This document shows positions 48,849-62,394 of a DNA stretch of 64,000 bases, piece by piece (positions within the stretch are counted from its first letter, which is position 1; every line of letters starts with the position of its first letter). The notes below the pieces were generated by a model, which saw only the letters and a list, made by a program, of their open reading frames with translations, ran no database searches and had not been told where the DNA came from. The translations under genes were made by a program, and so were the position numbers. The stretch is from Chitinophagaceae bacterium (GTDB lineage: Bacteria > Bacteroidota > Bacteroidia > Chitinophagales > Chitinophagaceae): assembly GCA_004322425.1 (NCBI GenBank), contig SCVJ01000004.1, positions 27,690-91,689 on the forward strand, given 5' to 3'.

Positions 48849-49104
48849 GTAGTAAGAACTGTTTGGGCGGCGAAGATAAGTGAATCTTAAGAACGAATTC
48901 GATCGTCAATGATTATTGTTTTTTATTAAACTGAAAAATTGGCATTATTAATTCCTGAATCATAATGGAGTGAAAGAATTATGACAGATTACGTTGAACA
49001 CATGTAATTATTGCAGATTAGTAAAAGACGGTATGGTATTTTCAGTACCTTCGCAGACCAGAAAATCTAATTCTTTTTTTACAAAAATTAAAATTTATAC
49101 AATT

Positions 49105-49386
49105 ATGGCTAAAAAGCTAAATGTTACCCCGTTGCACGATAGGGTAATTGTAAAACCAGCACCAGCTGAAGAGAAAACTGCCGGTGGAATTATTATTCCC
49201 GACACAGCAAAAGAAAAACCACAACGCGGAACTGTTATTGCTGCAGGACCTGGAAAAAAAGATGAACCCGTTACTGTAAAACCCGGGAATACTGTTCTGT
49301 ATGGTAAATACGCAGGAACAGAAATTCAAATAGATGGTGAAGAATTGTTAATCATGAGAGAAAGCGATATTCTAGCAATCGTTTAA
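49105..49386 (+). CDS. groES: Co-chaperonin GroES
   Basis: '[45 protein letters not shown]'; start at ATG 49105. Confidence 0.97.
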   Translation: MAKKLNVTPLHDRVIVKPAPAEEKTAGGIIIPDTAKEKPQRGTVIAAGPGKKDEPVTVKPGNTVLYGKYAGTEIQIDGEELLIMRESDILAIV

Positions 49387-49411
49387 CCCAATAATTTTTA
49401 ATATAAAATAA

Positions 49412-51049
<1,638 letters not shown>

Positions 51050-51075
51050 TCAACTATAGGATTGAAATAATATTG

Positions 51076-51104
51076 AATCCCGCTTTCAAAGCGGGATTTT
51101 TTTT
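51076..51104 (+). terminator. Rho-independent terminator downstream of groEL
   Basis: AATCCCGCTTTCAAAGCGGGATTTTTTTT GC-rich stem plus T-tract. Confidence 0.9.
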
Positions 51105-51135
51105 GCAATCATTTCTCCCGAAAAAATATCTACCG

Positions 51136-51143
51136 TACCTTTG
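51136..51143 (+). promoter_or_regulatory. -7 element TACCTTTG upstream of ABC-F gene
   Basis: Exact TAnnTTTG match 22 nt upstream of the ATG at 51166. Confidence 0.5.
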
Positions 51144-51165
51144 CCCCCTCAAAAAAATGAACTAA

Positions 51166-52791
<1,626 letters not shown>

Positions 52792-52839
52792 TTTTTATAG
52801 ATGCATTCTCTTTCCTATCTTCCCTTTTAAAATTTGCGA

Positions 52840-54267
52840 ATGAGTGCGAACCAACTGGAAAGAAAATTTGGACTTTTAACCTGTGTTTCCATTGTTGTGG
52901 GTGCTGTAATAGGCAGCAGTATTTTTATGAAACCCGCCACCATGGCAACGCAAGTGGGTTCTCCTGAAATTTTATTATTAGTTTGGGTTGTTGCAGGAAT
53001 TGTTTCTCTTTTTGGAGGAATGATCAATGCTGAAATAGGAACTATCTTACCAAATACGGGTGGTCAGTTTGTTTATTTCAAACACATGTATGGAGATTTT
53101 GCAGCATTCATTTATGGATGGTCTTCATTCATTGTTATTAATACGGCTGCTTTAGCTGCTATTGCTTTTGTGTTTGCACAATATGCAGAGGTATTTATTC
53201 AGTTGCCGCGACTAACACCAGAACTGGAACAATCTATTCAATTAACTATTCCCGGAATTGGTAAACTTTATTTGTTGGAAAATTTAGGAGTAAAAAGTTT
53301 AGCCATAATTCTTATTGTTTTGATAACAACGGTGAATTATTTTAGTTTGAGACTAGGAGGAAAGGTACAAGTAATTTCTACTTTTTTAAAAGTAGGAGTT
53401 TTGCTTTTTCTTATTGGAACTATTTTCTTTTCAGGAAAAGGACAAGTCCAAAATTTTTTTTACGACTCCAAAGAAATAAGTCTTTCGCTTTGGGGAACAA
53501 TAGCTGGATTTGTAGCAGCTACTTCAGGTGCTTTGGCAGCTTATGACGGATGGAATAATCTGGGTTTCATTGCTGGAGAAATTAAAAATCCAGCAAAAAA
53601 TATTCCTCGCGGATTATTCATTGGATTAGTAATTTGTATTCTATTATATATACTTACCAATCAGGCTTATTTGTATATGACTCCCATCGATGAGATGAAG
53701 CAATCTTCATTAGTTGCTGCAGATGCTTTATCAAAAACATTGGGAGTTGCTGGTGGTGGATTAATTGCCTTGATGGTTATGATTTCAACGATGGGTGCTG
53801 CCAATGGAAATGCCTTGCCTTGCGCCAGAGTTACTTTTGCAATGGGGGAACAAAAATTATTTTCATCCTGGACTGGAAAAGTTCATCCGCGATATAAAAC
53901 ACCTGGAAACGCTTTGTGGTTACAGTGTATCTGGACTTGTATGTTTGTTATTTCTGGATCATTTGAAATGCTGACCGATATGTTTGTATTTGTAACATGG
54001 ATATTTTATGGATTTGGAGCCTACGGACTTTTTGTGTTAAGGAAAAAAATGCCTGATGCACATCGGGAGTATAAAACTTGGGGATATCCGGTTGTTCCAA
54101 TTATTTTTATTTTGTTTGCCGCTTTCTATTTTGTAGTTACCCTTTTCACTGAAATAACTAATTATTATTCAGGAAAAACCGAGTTTATAAATTCAATTTA
54201 TGGAATTGTACTAATGTTAACAGGCGTTCCTGTTTATTGGTTTTATAAAAGAAAAAAGAATAAATAA
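52840..54267 (+). CDS. APC-family amino acid permease
   Basis: 12-TM pattern; 'VSIVVGAVIGSSIFMKPATMA' and 'GTIAGFVAATSGALAAYDGWNNLGFIAGEIKNPAKNIPRGL'. Confidence 0.92.
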   Translation: MSANQLERKFGLLTCVSIVVGAVIGSSIFMKPATMATQVGSPEILLLVWVVAGIVSLFGGMINAEIGTILPNTGGQFVYFKHMYGDFAAFIYGWSSFIVINTAALAAIAFVFAQYAEVFIQLPRLTPELEQSIQLTIPGIGKLYLLENLGVKSLAIILIVLITTVNYFSLRLGGKVQVISTFLKVGVLLFLIGTIFFSGKGQVQNFFYDSKEISLSLWGTIAGFVAATSGALAAYDGWNNLGFIAGEIKNPAKNIPRGLFIGLVICILLYILTNQAYLYMTPIDEMKQSSLVAADALSKTLGVAGGGLIALMVMISTMGAANGNALPCARVTFAMGEQKLFSSWTGKVHPRYKTPGNALWLQCIWTCMFVISGSFEMLTDMFVFVTWIFYGFGAYGLFVLRKKMPDAHREYKTWGYPVVPIIFILFAAFYFVVTLFTEITNYYSGKTEFINSIYGIVLMLTGVPVYWFYKRKKNK

Positions 54268-54286
54268 TTTTACACAAAGTCGAAAC

Positions 54287-54682
54287 ATGAATTTCAAAAA
54301 ATGGTTTGGTTACTTTTCCGCAATACTATTGGTGATTGGCTGTTTTATGCCTTGGATAAGTATTGCCTCGAAAGATATTATGATATCAGGAGTTGATGCA
54401 ACCGGTACTAATTTTGGAAAACCCGCTTTTGCTCATTTTGTTTTTACTGTACTCTTTGTTATTTTTCATTCCATTCCAAGATTGTGGGCTAATCGATGGA
54501 ATTTATTAATTGTTGCTTTGAATAGTGCTTGGACAATCAAAAATTATTTTATTATTTCTGCTTGTTTTATGGGAGATTGCCCACATAAAGAATTGGGGTT
54601 ATTCTTAGTTCTTATTGCTACAGTATTTATGTTTATTTCTGCACTTTTCCCAGCAAAAACAATTAATAAAAATAAGAAGTAG
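54287..54682 (+). CDS. Hypothetical small membrane protein
   Basis: 131 aa, four hydrophobic segments. Confidence 0.6.
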   Translation: MNFKKWFGYFSAILLVIGCFMPWISIASKDIMISGVDATGTNFGKPAFAHFVFTVLFVIFHSIPRLWANRWNLLIVALNSAWTIKNYFIISACFMGDCPHKELGLFLVLIATVFMFISALFPAKTINKNKK

Positions 54683-54687
54683 TTTAT

Positions 54688-55923
54688 TTAGTCAAGAATG
54701 TTCAAACTTACTTTGATTATTTCAACGCATTCTAAAATTTGATCTTTTGTAATTGTAAGTGGTGGAGCAAAACGAATCTTGTCACCATGCGTTGGTTTTG
54801 CTAATAAATTATTTTCCTTTAATTCAAGACATAAATTCCATGCAGCATCCTTGTCGGAATGATTGATAACAATTGCATTTAAAAGTCCCTTTCCACGGAC
54901 AAGGTTCAAATATTTTGAATCTATTTCTTTTATTTTGGATCGAAACAATTCTCCCATAGTTGCAGCATTCTCAATTAAGTTTTCATCTTTTAATACTTGC
55001 AATGCAGCTATTGCTACTTTACAAGATAATGGGTTTCCACCAAATGTACTTCCATGTTGTCCGGGTTTTATCGTAAGCATTATTTCGTCATCGGCTAGTA
55101 CAGCACTCACCGGCATCGTTCCGCCACTTAATGCTTTTCCTAAAACTAAAATATCGGGACGAACATTTTCGTAATCGCAAGCAAGTAATTTTCCAGTTCT
55201 TCCCAATCCTGTTTGAATTTCATCAGCAATAAATAAAACATTATTTTTTTCGCATAGCAATTTGGCTTGAGATAAATAACCGTTATCGGGAACCAATACT
55301 CCGGCCTCTCCCTGAATTGGTTCTACTAGAAATCCTGCTATGTTTTTATTTTCTAATGCAAGTTGAAGGGAATTAATATCATTGTATGGAATGGAAATAA
55401 ATCCTGTAGTTAATGGGCCAAAATTTTTCCTAGATGGTTCGTCGGTACTAAAAGAAATAATAGTTGTTGTTCTGCCATGAAAATTTCCATCACAAACAAT
55501 AATAATTGCATCACTTTCATTAATTCCTTTTACTTCATAAGCCCACTTGCGACATAATTTAATGGCAGTTTCTACTGCTTCAGCTCCTGAATTCATGGGC
55601 ATTACTTTATCATAACCCAAATAGGAAGTAATAAATTTTTCGTATTCACCCAGTGAAGAGTTGTAAAATGCGCGGCTTGTTAAAGTAAGTTGCTGTGATT
55701 GTTGAATTAATGCTTGAGTTATAATTGGATGACAATGTCCTTGATTAACTGCCGAGTAACCACTCAAGAAATCATAATAGCGTTTGCCATCAACATCCCA
55801 AACAAAAACACCTTCGCCACGATCTAATACTACTGGAAGGGGATGATAATTATGTGCACCAAATTTTTCTTCAAGAGAAATATAATGTGCTGTTTTTTCT
55901 GATTGGGTAATTGTTGATTGCAT
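54688..55923 (-). CDS. rocD: Ornithine--oxo-acid aminotransferase
   Basis: '[43 protein letters not shown]', 'EPIQGEAGV', PLP Lys '[21 protein letters not shown]'. Confidence 0.95.
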   Translation of the reverse strand: MQSTITQSEKTAHYISLEEKFGAHNYHPLPVVLDRGEGVFVWDVDGKRYYDFLSGYSAVNQGHCHPIITQALIQQSQQLTLTSRAFYNSSLGEYEKFITSYLGYDKVMPMNSGAEAVETAIKLCRKWAYEVKGINESDAIIIVCDGNFHGRTTTIISFSTDEPSRKNFGPLTTGFISIPYNDINSLQLALENKNIAGFLVEPIQGEAGVLVPDNGYLSQAKLLCEKNNVLFIADEIQTGLGRTGKLLACDYENVRPDILVLGKALSGGTMPVSAVLADDEIMLTIKPGQHGSTFGGNPLSCKVAIAALQVLKDENLIENAATMGELFRSKIKEIDSKYLNLVRGKGLLNAIVINHSDKDAAWNLCLELKENNLLAKPTHGDKIRFAPPLTITKDQILECVEIIKVSLNILD

Positions 55924-56108
55924 GAATAATAAGTTTATGAATTAATATAGAAAAAGTATCCGTTTACTTTTGTAAACGGTAAATGGCACCTATCCTCGAT
56001 GATTGAGTAAATCGAGATTGGAGGAAAGGAAAAAAGATATGAACGACTTGTTTTTGATAAATCAAATTTTTGCGAAAGGTAAATACTTTTATTTAATTGA
56101 GAAACATT

Positions 56109-56933
56109 TCAAATTAAGGAAAGTAGTAATTCTTTTTTTATGTAATTCTCGGGGGTTGAAATATTAATTGACTGGTCTTTAGCAAAAAATCCAAACACGG
56201 CCGATCCGCTTCCACTCATGGAAGCATAAACTGCGCCTGCATTGTAAAGATTTTCTTTTATTTCTTTTAATTCTGGATAGAGTTTAAAAATTGGATTTTC
56301 AAAATCGTTTATTAAGTTGTCTTTCCATGTTTCAATAGGTTGTTGAATTATTGTTTTAACTGAAATTTTAGGAACTACACTTTGAACAATCGAATAAGCA
56401 ACCGATGTAGCCACATGGATACCGGGATGAATTAGTAAAATTTTATAACCCGAAAAATCAAGATTGAGTTTTTCTAAGATTTCACCTTTCCCTGTTGCAA
56501 AGCAAGGACTGTTATCAATAAAAAACGAACAATCGCTACCAATTTGTGCTGCGTAGTATTTGAGCTTGTCGGCAGTTAGTTGAAGATTAAATTTTTGGTT
56601 GAGAAGTGTAAGAGTAAAAGCAGCATCTGCACTTCCTCCGCCAAGTCCTGCGCCAATTGGAATGTTTTTATGAAGGTGAATTTTAACAGCAGGAAGGTTT
56701 GAAAAATCTTTTTTTAAAAGGTTAAATGCATTTATGCATAAATTATTTTCACTCTGTTCGGGTAATGGAATTCCTGAAGTGGAAAACTGAAATTCATTTT
56801 CTGTTTCAATAATTTCCAGCGATTCTTTTAATGGAATAGGATAGAAGATCGTTTCAATGTTATGAAAACCGTCATTTCTTTTATTAAGAATTCGAAGACC
56901 AAGATTTATTTTACAATTGGGGAAAGTAACCAC
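56109..56933 (-). CDS. ispE: 4-diphosphocytidyl-2-C-methyl-D-erythritol kinase
   Basis: 'CKINLGLRILNKRNDGFHNIETIFYPI', 'NIPIGAGLGGGSADAAFTL', 'ASMSGSGSAVFGFF'. Confidence 0.95.
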   Translation of the reverse strand: MVTFPNCKINLGLRILNKRNDGFHNIETIFYPIPLKESLEIIETENEFQFSTSGIPLPEQSENNLCINAFNLLKKDFSNLPAVKIHLHKNIPIGAGLGGGSADAAFTLTLLNQKFNLQLTADKLKYYAAQIGSDCSFFIDNSPCFATGKGEILEKLNLDFSGYKILLIHPGIHVATSVAYSIVQSVVPKISVKTIIQQPIETWKDNLINDFENPIFKLYPELKEIKENLYNAGAVYASMSGSGSAVFGFFAKDQSINISTPENYIKKELLLSLI

Positions 56934-57002
56934 AATGAATATTTGAAAATTGAAATTTGAAAAAAGGAAAAAAGAATTTTATTGCCTTGAACGATTTACT
57001 TT

Positions 57003-57599
57003 CTAGTTTTTTTTTCGGTTGTTAATTTCATCTCTAATGGCGATGGCGCGAATGTAATCTTCATTTTTGAGCACATCAGACAAAAGAGCAGTTAATTCTT
57101 GTAAGGTCATTTTTTTTAAATCAGTACTAAGACCCACTTCCTCAACGGGTACTTCTTTGGCAACTTTTCTTTTGGTAGTTGTTTTTTCGATAACAATTCC
57201 TGCACTATCCAAAATATTTTTGTACGTGTAAATAGGGCAACCAAATCGAACGGATAAAGCAAGGGCATCGGAAGTTCTGGAATCAATTTCTACTGTATCA
57301 GTATCTGAAGAGCAAATTAATTTGGAAAAAAATATTCCTTCCTGTAAATCACAAATTATAATTTCATGCAATGTGATATTAAACAAGTTGAAAAAATTTT
57401 TCATCAAGTCGTGCGAAAGAGGACGACTTGGTTGCATTTTTTCAAGTGCTACAGCTATGGCTTGAGCTTCACAACCGCCAATTACAATTGGAAGTTGTCT
57501 TGCTCCGTTTACTTCTCCCAATAAAACCGCATAAGAATTCGTTTGCGTGGTGCTATGAGATAAAGCGACTATTTCTAATTCAATTTTCTTCATATACAA
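57003..57599 (-). CDS. Bifunctional nuclease (DUF151) family protein with C-terminal UvrB/UvrC motif
   Basis: 'LPIVIGGCEAQAIAVALE', 'IDSRTSDALALSVRFGCPIY'; C-terminal 'LSDVLKNEDYIRAIAIRDEINNRKK'. Confidence 0.9.
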   Translation of the reverse strand: MYMKKIELEIVALSHSTTQTNSYAVLLGEVNGARQLPIVIGGCEAQAIAVALEKMQPSRPLSHDLMKNFFNLFNITLHEIIICDLQEGIFFSKLICSSDTDTVEIDSRTSDALALSVRFGCPIYTYKNILDSAGIVIEKTTTKRKVAKEVPVEEVGLSTDLKKMTLQELTALLSDVLKNEDYIRAIAIRDEINNRKKN

Positions 57600-57698
57600 G
57601 CTTGATCAACTTCAAGAGAGTTGAAATATTTATGTACACAAATATAAAAAATTATGTACTTCAAAAGTGCAATGGAACTGAGTAGTTGCTAAAGCGGA

Positions 57699-58661
57699 TT
57701 AATTGGATTTAAGCTGTTGAAAGGCTTGTGTTAATTTAGGAAGTATTTCAAAAGCATCTCCGATGATGCCATAATCGGCCGCTTTGAAAAAAGGTGCTTC
57801 CGGATCTTTATTAATAACCACAATTACTTTACTTCTGTTAATTCCTGCCAAATGCTGAATGGCGCCTGAAATGCCAATGGCAATATACAAAGTTGGTGCA
57901 ATGGTAGTTCCTGTTTGTCCCACATGTTCGTTATGTGGCCTCCAATTCGCATCCGCCACAGGCCTACTGCAAGCTGTTGCCGCATGAAGTACTTTAGCAA
58001 GATCTTCAACTAAACCCCAATTTTCAGGACCTTTCAAACCTCTTCCAGCACTAACCACAATTTTAGCTTCTGTTAAAGAAACTTCTCCACTTAATTTATT
58101 AACAGCAATAATTTTTACAGCAGAGTTCATCGCCGGCACTTCATGTTGAATTATTTCTGCTGTACCTTCTTTTACAACAACTTGATATGCGTTTGGATTC
58201 AAAGTGACAATTTTTATTTCAGTTTTGATAGAAATATGCGCAAACGCTTTTCCTGAAAAAACAGCTTTTTTAACAACAAAGCCGTTGTTTACATCAGGAA
58301 TTTCAATAACACCACTTACTAATCCAGCCTTAAGACGGGCTGACAAGCGCGGTGCTATCGCTTTTCCAGCAATATTATTGGAAAGAACCAAAACTTTTGA
58401 TTCCGTTTTATCCATCAACGCAGCAATGGTTTTTGAATAAGTTTGATCATCGAAATGATTTAATGATTCACTACTAAAATGGTGAATAGCCGTGACTCCA
58501 TATTTGCCTAAAGCAGTTAAGTCATCAGTAACGGTTCCTAAAATAATACCGTGAGCAGTTGTATTAAGTTTTTCCGCAATTTTTACACCATATGAAATAA
58601 CTTCCAAGGAAGAATTCTTTACATGGCCATTTGCAACTTCAATAAATATTAAAACAGACAT
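57699..58661 (-). CDS. etfA: Electron transfer flavoprotein alpha subunit
   Basis: 'VVSAGRGLKGPENWGLVEDLAKVLHAATACSRPVADANWRPHNEHVGQTGTTIAPTLYIAIGISGAIQHLAGI'. Confidence 0.96.
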   Translation of the reverse strand: MSVLIFIEVANGHVKNSSLEVISYGVKIAEKLNTTAHGIILGTVTDDLTALGKYGVTAIHHFSSESLNHFDDQTYSKTIAALMDKTESKVLVLSNNIAGKAIAPRLSARLKAGLVSGVIEIPDVNNGFVVKKAVFSGKAFAHISIKTEIKIVTLNPNAYQVVVKEGTAEIIQHEVPAMNSAVKIIAVNKLSGEVSLTEAKIVVSAGRGLKGPENWGLVEDLAKVLHAATACSRPVADANWRPHNEHVGQTGTTIAPTLYIAIGISGAIQHLAGINRSKVIVVINKDPEAPFFKAADYGIIGDAFEILPKLTQAFQQLKSN

Positions 58662-58691
58662 ACTATGAGTTTGTTTTTTAAAATTATATAA

Positions 58692-59435
58692 TTAAATAAC
58701 TTTTGCTTCTTCACGCAATAAACGAACTAATTCTTCGGGATTATCAACTGGAATTAATTTTACACCAGATTTTTGAGGTGGTAATTCAAATCTGTCAATA
58801 TGCGTTAAAGTAGTCACAGCAATGGGTTCAGCTACTTTTAAAGGTTTAGATCTTGCCGCCATAATTCCTCTCATATTTGGAATTCTCGCTTCCGCAATTC
58901 CTTTTTGGCAACTAACGACAAGTGGTAAATCAACTTCGCAAATTTCTTCACCACCTTCAATTTCGCGAGTAATGGTGCAAGTTGTTGACTTTATTTCAAA
59001 CTTAGTAGCCAATGAAAGATACGGGACTTGTAAAAGTTCTGCCACCATTCCACCAATGGAAGAACCATTAAAGTCAATCGTTTCTTTTCCTGTAAATATT
59101 AAATCATAATGGCCTTCTTTAGCTATCGATGCAATTTGAGCAGCCGTATAATAACTATCACCACTTGTAGCGTTTATTCTAATTGCTTCGTCGCCGCCCA
59201 ACGCCAATGCTTTCCTAATAATGGGATCGCTGTCAGTCTCGCCAACTGTTATCAAATGAATCACAGTAGCAGGATCTTTTTCTTTTAATTCAATAGCGCG
59301 AACAAGTGCGTACCATTCGTCATAAGGATTAATAATCCATTGAACACCTTGTGTATCGAATTTCGTATTATTATCTGTGAAGGCTATTTTTGCCGTTGTA
59401 TCCGGCGATTTACTGATGCAAACAAGTATCTTCAT
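58692..59435 (-). CDS. etfB: Electron transfer flavoprotein beta subunit
   Basis: 'INPYDEWYALVRAIELKEK', 'VSCQKGIAEARIPNMRGIMAARSKPLK'. Confidence 0.96.
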   Translation of the reverse strand: MKILVCISKSPDTTAKIAFTDNNTKFDTQGVQWIINPYDEWYALVRAIELKEKDPATVIHLITVGETDSDPIIRKALALGGDEAIRINATSGDSYYTAAQIASIAKEGHYDLIFTGKETIDFNGSSIGGMVAELLQVPYLSLATKFEIKSTTCTITREIEGGEEICEVDLPLVVSCQKGIAEARIPNMRGIMAARSKPLKVAEPIAVTTLTHIDRFELPPQKSGVKLIPVDNPEELVRLLREEAKVI

Positions 59436-59479
59436 TGACTCGATTTATTATTCAAAAATTGGTTGTTTATGCAACCAAG

Positions 59480-59487
59480 CAAAGATA
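59480..59487 (-). promoter_or_regulatory. -7 element TATCTTTG (minus) upstream of etfB
   Basis: Plus-strand CAAAGATA about 45 nt upstream of the etfB ATG. Confidence 0.45.
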
Positions 59488-59536
59488 AGTTCCGGATTTC
59501 TATTTGCAGAAAATTTTAGAAAATATTTTGGCGTTT

Positions 59537-59848
59537 ATGACTCGTATTGAACAATTAAAAGAATTTTTAAAGCTAAATCAAAAGGACAGTTTTCTGCAAC
59601 ACGCGTTGGCTTTAGAATATATTAAATTGAATAAGGAAGAGGAGGCGAAAGATTTGTTTGAGTCAATTTTAGAAAATAATCCCGCTTATGTGGGAAGTTA
59701 TTATCATTTTGCAAAGCTGTTGGACAGAATTGGAAAAACGGATATGGCTATTAGTATTTATCAAAAAGGAATGGAAGTAGCAAAAAATGCTAATGATCTG
59801 CACACATTCAATGAATTAAAATCTGCTTACGAAGAATTAGTATATTAA
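59537..59848 (+). CDS. Tetratricopeptide repeat protein
   Basis: TPR-like helices 'ALALEYIKLNKEEEAKDLFESILENNPAYVGSYYHFAKLLDRIGKTDMAISIYQKGME'. Confidence 0.75.
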   Translation: MTRIEQLKEFLKLNQKDSFLQHALALEYIKLNKEEEAKDLFESILENNPAYVGSYYHFAKLLDRIGKTDMAISIYQKGMEVAKNANDLHTFNELKSAYEELVY

Positions 59849-59849
59849 A

Positions 59850-61196
59850 ATGGATTTGATTACTCAATATGCGGAAAACATTCGACAACACCATCTTTTC
59901 AATTCAAAAGATAAGTTGTTGTTGGCAGTTAGTGGTGGCGTGGATTCTGTCGTCTTGTGTGAATTATGCCATCATCTGAAATATGAATTTAAAATTGCAC
60001 ATTGTAATTTTCAATTACGCGGTAAGGAGAGTGAAAGAGATGAAAATTTTGTAAAAAGTTTAGGAGAAAAATATGGAGTGGAAGTGATTTTTAAAAAGTT
60101 TGCAACAAAACAAATTGCCTCTGCACAAAAAATATCAATTCAAGAAGCAGCGAGAAATTTACGATATGAATGGTTTAGTAATTTGCTAATTGAGTTGCAC
60201 TCAAAACAATTTAATCTTTTACTAACGGCTCACCATCGAGATGATGACATTGAAACGGTATTGATGAATTTTTTCAAAGGAACCGGAATAGCTGGATTGA
60301 GAGGCATTTTGCCAAAAAATGGAAATATCATTCGTCCGTTACTATTCGCTTCTAAAGAAATTATTCTATCCTTTGCTCGTGAACAAAATTTAGAGTGGGT
60401 GGAAGATAGTTCAAATGCCGAAATCCATTATTCTAGAAATAAATTTCGGTTAGAAATTATTCCTAAACTAAAAGAAATTTTTCCAGCGGTGGAGGAAAAT
60501 CTGGCTAATACCATTCAACGATTTAAGGATATTGAAATTATTTACAATCAAGCCATTGAGATTCATAAAAAGAAATTGGTCGAAAAAATAAATGAGGAAG
60601 TTCATATTCCTATTTTGAAGTTAAAGCAGTCAGAGCCACAAACCACGATCATTTATGAATTAATTAAAGAGTTTGGTTTTGTTTCTAAACAAGTAGATGG
60701 GGTAAAAAAATTGTTGGATAGCGAATCGGGAAAATTCATTCAATCCGACACGCATCGGATTATAAAAAATAGAAATTGGTTGATTATTGCTCCATTGAAT
60801 TTTCAACATGCAGAAACTATTTTGATTGAAGAGAAAGCTAGTGAAACTGAATTTTTGAATGGCAAATTAAAATTTGACCAGATTGAAAATTCAGACAAAA
60901 TAAAAATGCCAAAGTCGGAGATGGAAACATTACTTGATGCTGATTTGATTAGTTATCCTTTACTGCTGCGAAAGCCAAAGCAAGCCGATTACTTTTATCC
61001 GTTGGGAATGAAAAAGAAAAAAAAGCTCGCTCGGTTTTTTATTGATCAAAAGCTTTCTAAAACAGAGAAAGAAAAAATTTGGATTTTAGAATCTAACAAA
61101 AAAATTTGTTGGATTTTGGGACTTCGTATTGATGATAGATTTAAAATTACAGGCAATACAAAAACTATTTTGAAACTGAGTTTAGAAGTTGGTTAA
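59850..61196 (+). CDS. tilS: tRNA(Ile)-lysidine synthetase
   Basis: P-loop 'LLLAVSGGVDSVVLCEL', 'HCNFQLRGKESERDE', 'LLTAHHRDDDIETVLMNFFKGTGIAGLRGI'. Confidence 0.96.
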   Translation: MDLITQYAENIRQHHLFNSKDKLLLAVSGGVDSVVLCELCHHLKYEFKIAHCNFQLRGKESERDENFVKSLGEKYGVEVIFKKFATKQIASAQKISIQEAARNLRYEWFSNLLIELHSKQFNLLLTAHHRDDDIETVLMNFFKGTGIAGLRGILPKNGNIIRPLLFASKEIILSFAREQNLEWVEDSSNAEIHYSRNKFRLEIIPKLKEIFPAVEENLANTIQRFKDIEIIYNQAIEIHKKKLVEKINEEVHIPILKLKQSEPQTTIIYELIKEFGFVSKQVDGVKKLLDSESGKFIQSDTHRIIKNRNWLIIAPLNFQHAETILIEEKASETEFLNGKLKFDQIENSDKIKMPKSEMETLLDADLISYPLLLRKPKQADYFYPLGMKKKKKLARFFIDQKLSKTEKEKIWILESNKKICWILGLRIDDRFKITGNTKTILKLSLEVG

Positions 61197-61829
61197 ATAT
61201 CCTGTGATATCAGTAATAAATTTTTGTAAAATCGGATAATCCGTAAAAAAATAACCGCAAACGATTAAGAAAGCGATACCATAAAGTCCACCCCAAATAT
61301 GCGCAGAATGATTGACGTTGTCTTTTGCTCTTTTTTCAAAAATAGTGGAGGCAATTAAATACAAGAATCCAAAAATAAAACCTGGAATCATTACGGGAAT
61401 AAAAATCAGTCCCATTTTTTGTAGTGGAAATAGTAAAATAAAGGCAAACACCACGGCTGACACGGCTCCCGAAGCACCCAAACTTCTATAGTTGTGATCG
61501 TTTTTATGTTTCGAAAAAGTAGGTAAAAGACAAAACAATAAAGCGCTAGCATACATCAACAGATATAGAATTTTTCCATATTCCTTAAAAATTACTGCAA
61601 AAGCTGATTCCACCGTTTCTCCAAAAATGTAAAATGCGTACATGTTAAATAACAAATGCCCCCAATCTGCATGAATCAATCCACAGGAAATAAATCGATA
61701 CCATTGATTATTTTGCGAAATAGCAGGTGGATAAAAAATTAAATTATTTAAGAGTGTACGATTACTAAATCCAAGGAAGGATACCACAGAAGTTGCAATT
61801 ATTATTGTGAGTGTAATAGATATTTCCAT
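61182..61829 (-). CDS. Rhomboid-family intramembrane serine protease
   Basis: 'HADWGHLLFNMYAFYIFGE', catalytic 'LGASGAVSAVVFAF', 'NHSAHIWGGLYGI'. Confidence 0.92.
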   Translation of the reverse strand: MEISITLTIIIATSVVSFLGFSNRTLLNNLIFYPPAISQNNQWYRFISCGLIHADWGHLLFNMYAFYIFGETVESAFAVIFKEYGKILYLLMYASALLFCLLPTFSKHKNDHNYRSLGASGAVSAVVFAFILLFPLQKMGLIFIPVMIPGFIFGFLYLIASTIFEKRAKDNVNHSAHIWGGLYGIAFLIVCGYFFTDYPILQKFITDITGYLTNF

Positions 61830-61849
61830 AATGCGAAGTTGTATTTTTT

Positions 61850-62323
61850 TTATTTATGATGATATTTTTCGTTACGAAGAATTGTACAGGCTCTATAAAT
61901 TTGTTCTGCCAAAATTAGTCGAACCAATTGATGCGGGAAAGTAAGTTGCGACAAACTCCAGCAACAATTAGCACGCTTTAATATAGTCGCATCAAGTCCA
62001 AATGCACCACCAATTAAGAAGATTAAATTTTTTACACTTTCATTTGCTCTTTTTTGTACAAACAAAGCAAGTGCTTCCGATGAAAACTGCTTCCCGTTTT
62101 CATCCAAGGCCACCAAATAATCGGCTACATTCAATCGTGCTAAAATAAGTTCAGCTTCCTTTTTCTTAAGTTCAGCTGTTGACAAGGATCCTACATTTTT
62201 TGGCGGTGGAATTACTGTCCATTGTAAAGAAAAGTAGTTACCAATTCTTTTTGTAAAATCATCCAGCGAAGCTTTCAGTTGATTGTCGTTTGTTTTCCCG
62301 ATCGTCCAAATATGTATTTTCAT
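61850..62323 (-). CDS. rlmH: 23S rRNA (pseudouridine1915-N3)-methyltransferase RlmH
   Basis: 'LVALDENGKQFSSEALA', 'LIFLIGGAFGLD', 'SLSQLTFPHQLVRLILAEQIYRACTILRNEKYHH'. Confidence 0.97.
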   Translation of the reverse strand: MKIHIWTIGKTNDNQLKASLDDFTKRIGNYFSLQWTVIPPPKNVGSLSTAELKKKEAELILARLNVADYLVALDENGKQFSSEALALFVQKRANESVKNLIFLIGGAFGLDATILKRANCCWSLSQLTFPHQLVRLILAEQIYRACTILRNEKYHHK

Positions 62324-62394
62324 GATTTCCTACCGTTCGTAAAAAAAAATAGTGGAATTGATTTGGTTTGTAAATTACCCGATAACTTTATAAA

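Noticed and set aside
48994-49104. N-terminal extension of GroES in the ORF track
   Set aside because: GroES starts at ATG 49105; the upstream part holds a promoter-like TACCTTCG (49046-49053) and is not conserved GroES sequence.
57629-57660. Direct repeat TTATGTAC flanking a TATATTTG-like box upstream of the DUF151 gene
   Set aside because: Only two 8-nt copies in very AT-rich DNA; could be an operator but is too weak to claim.
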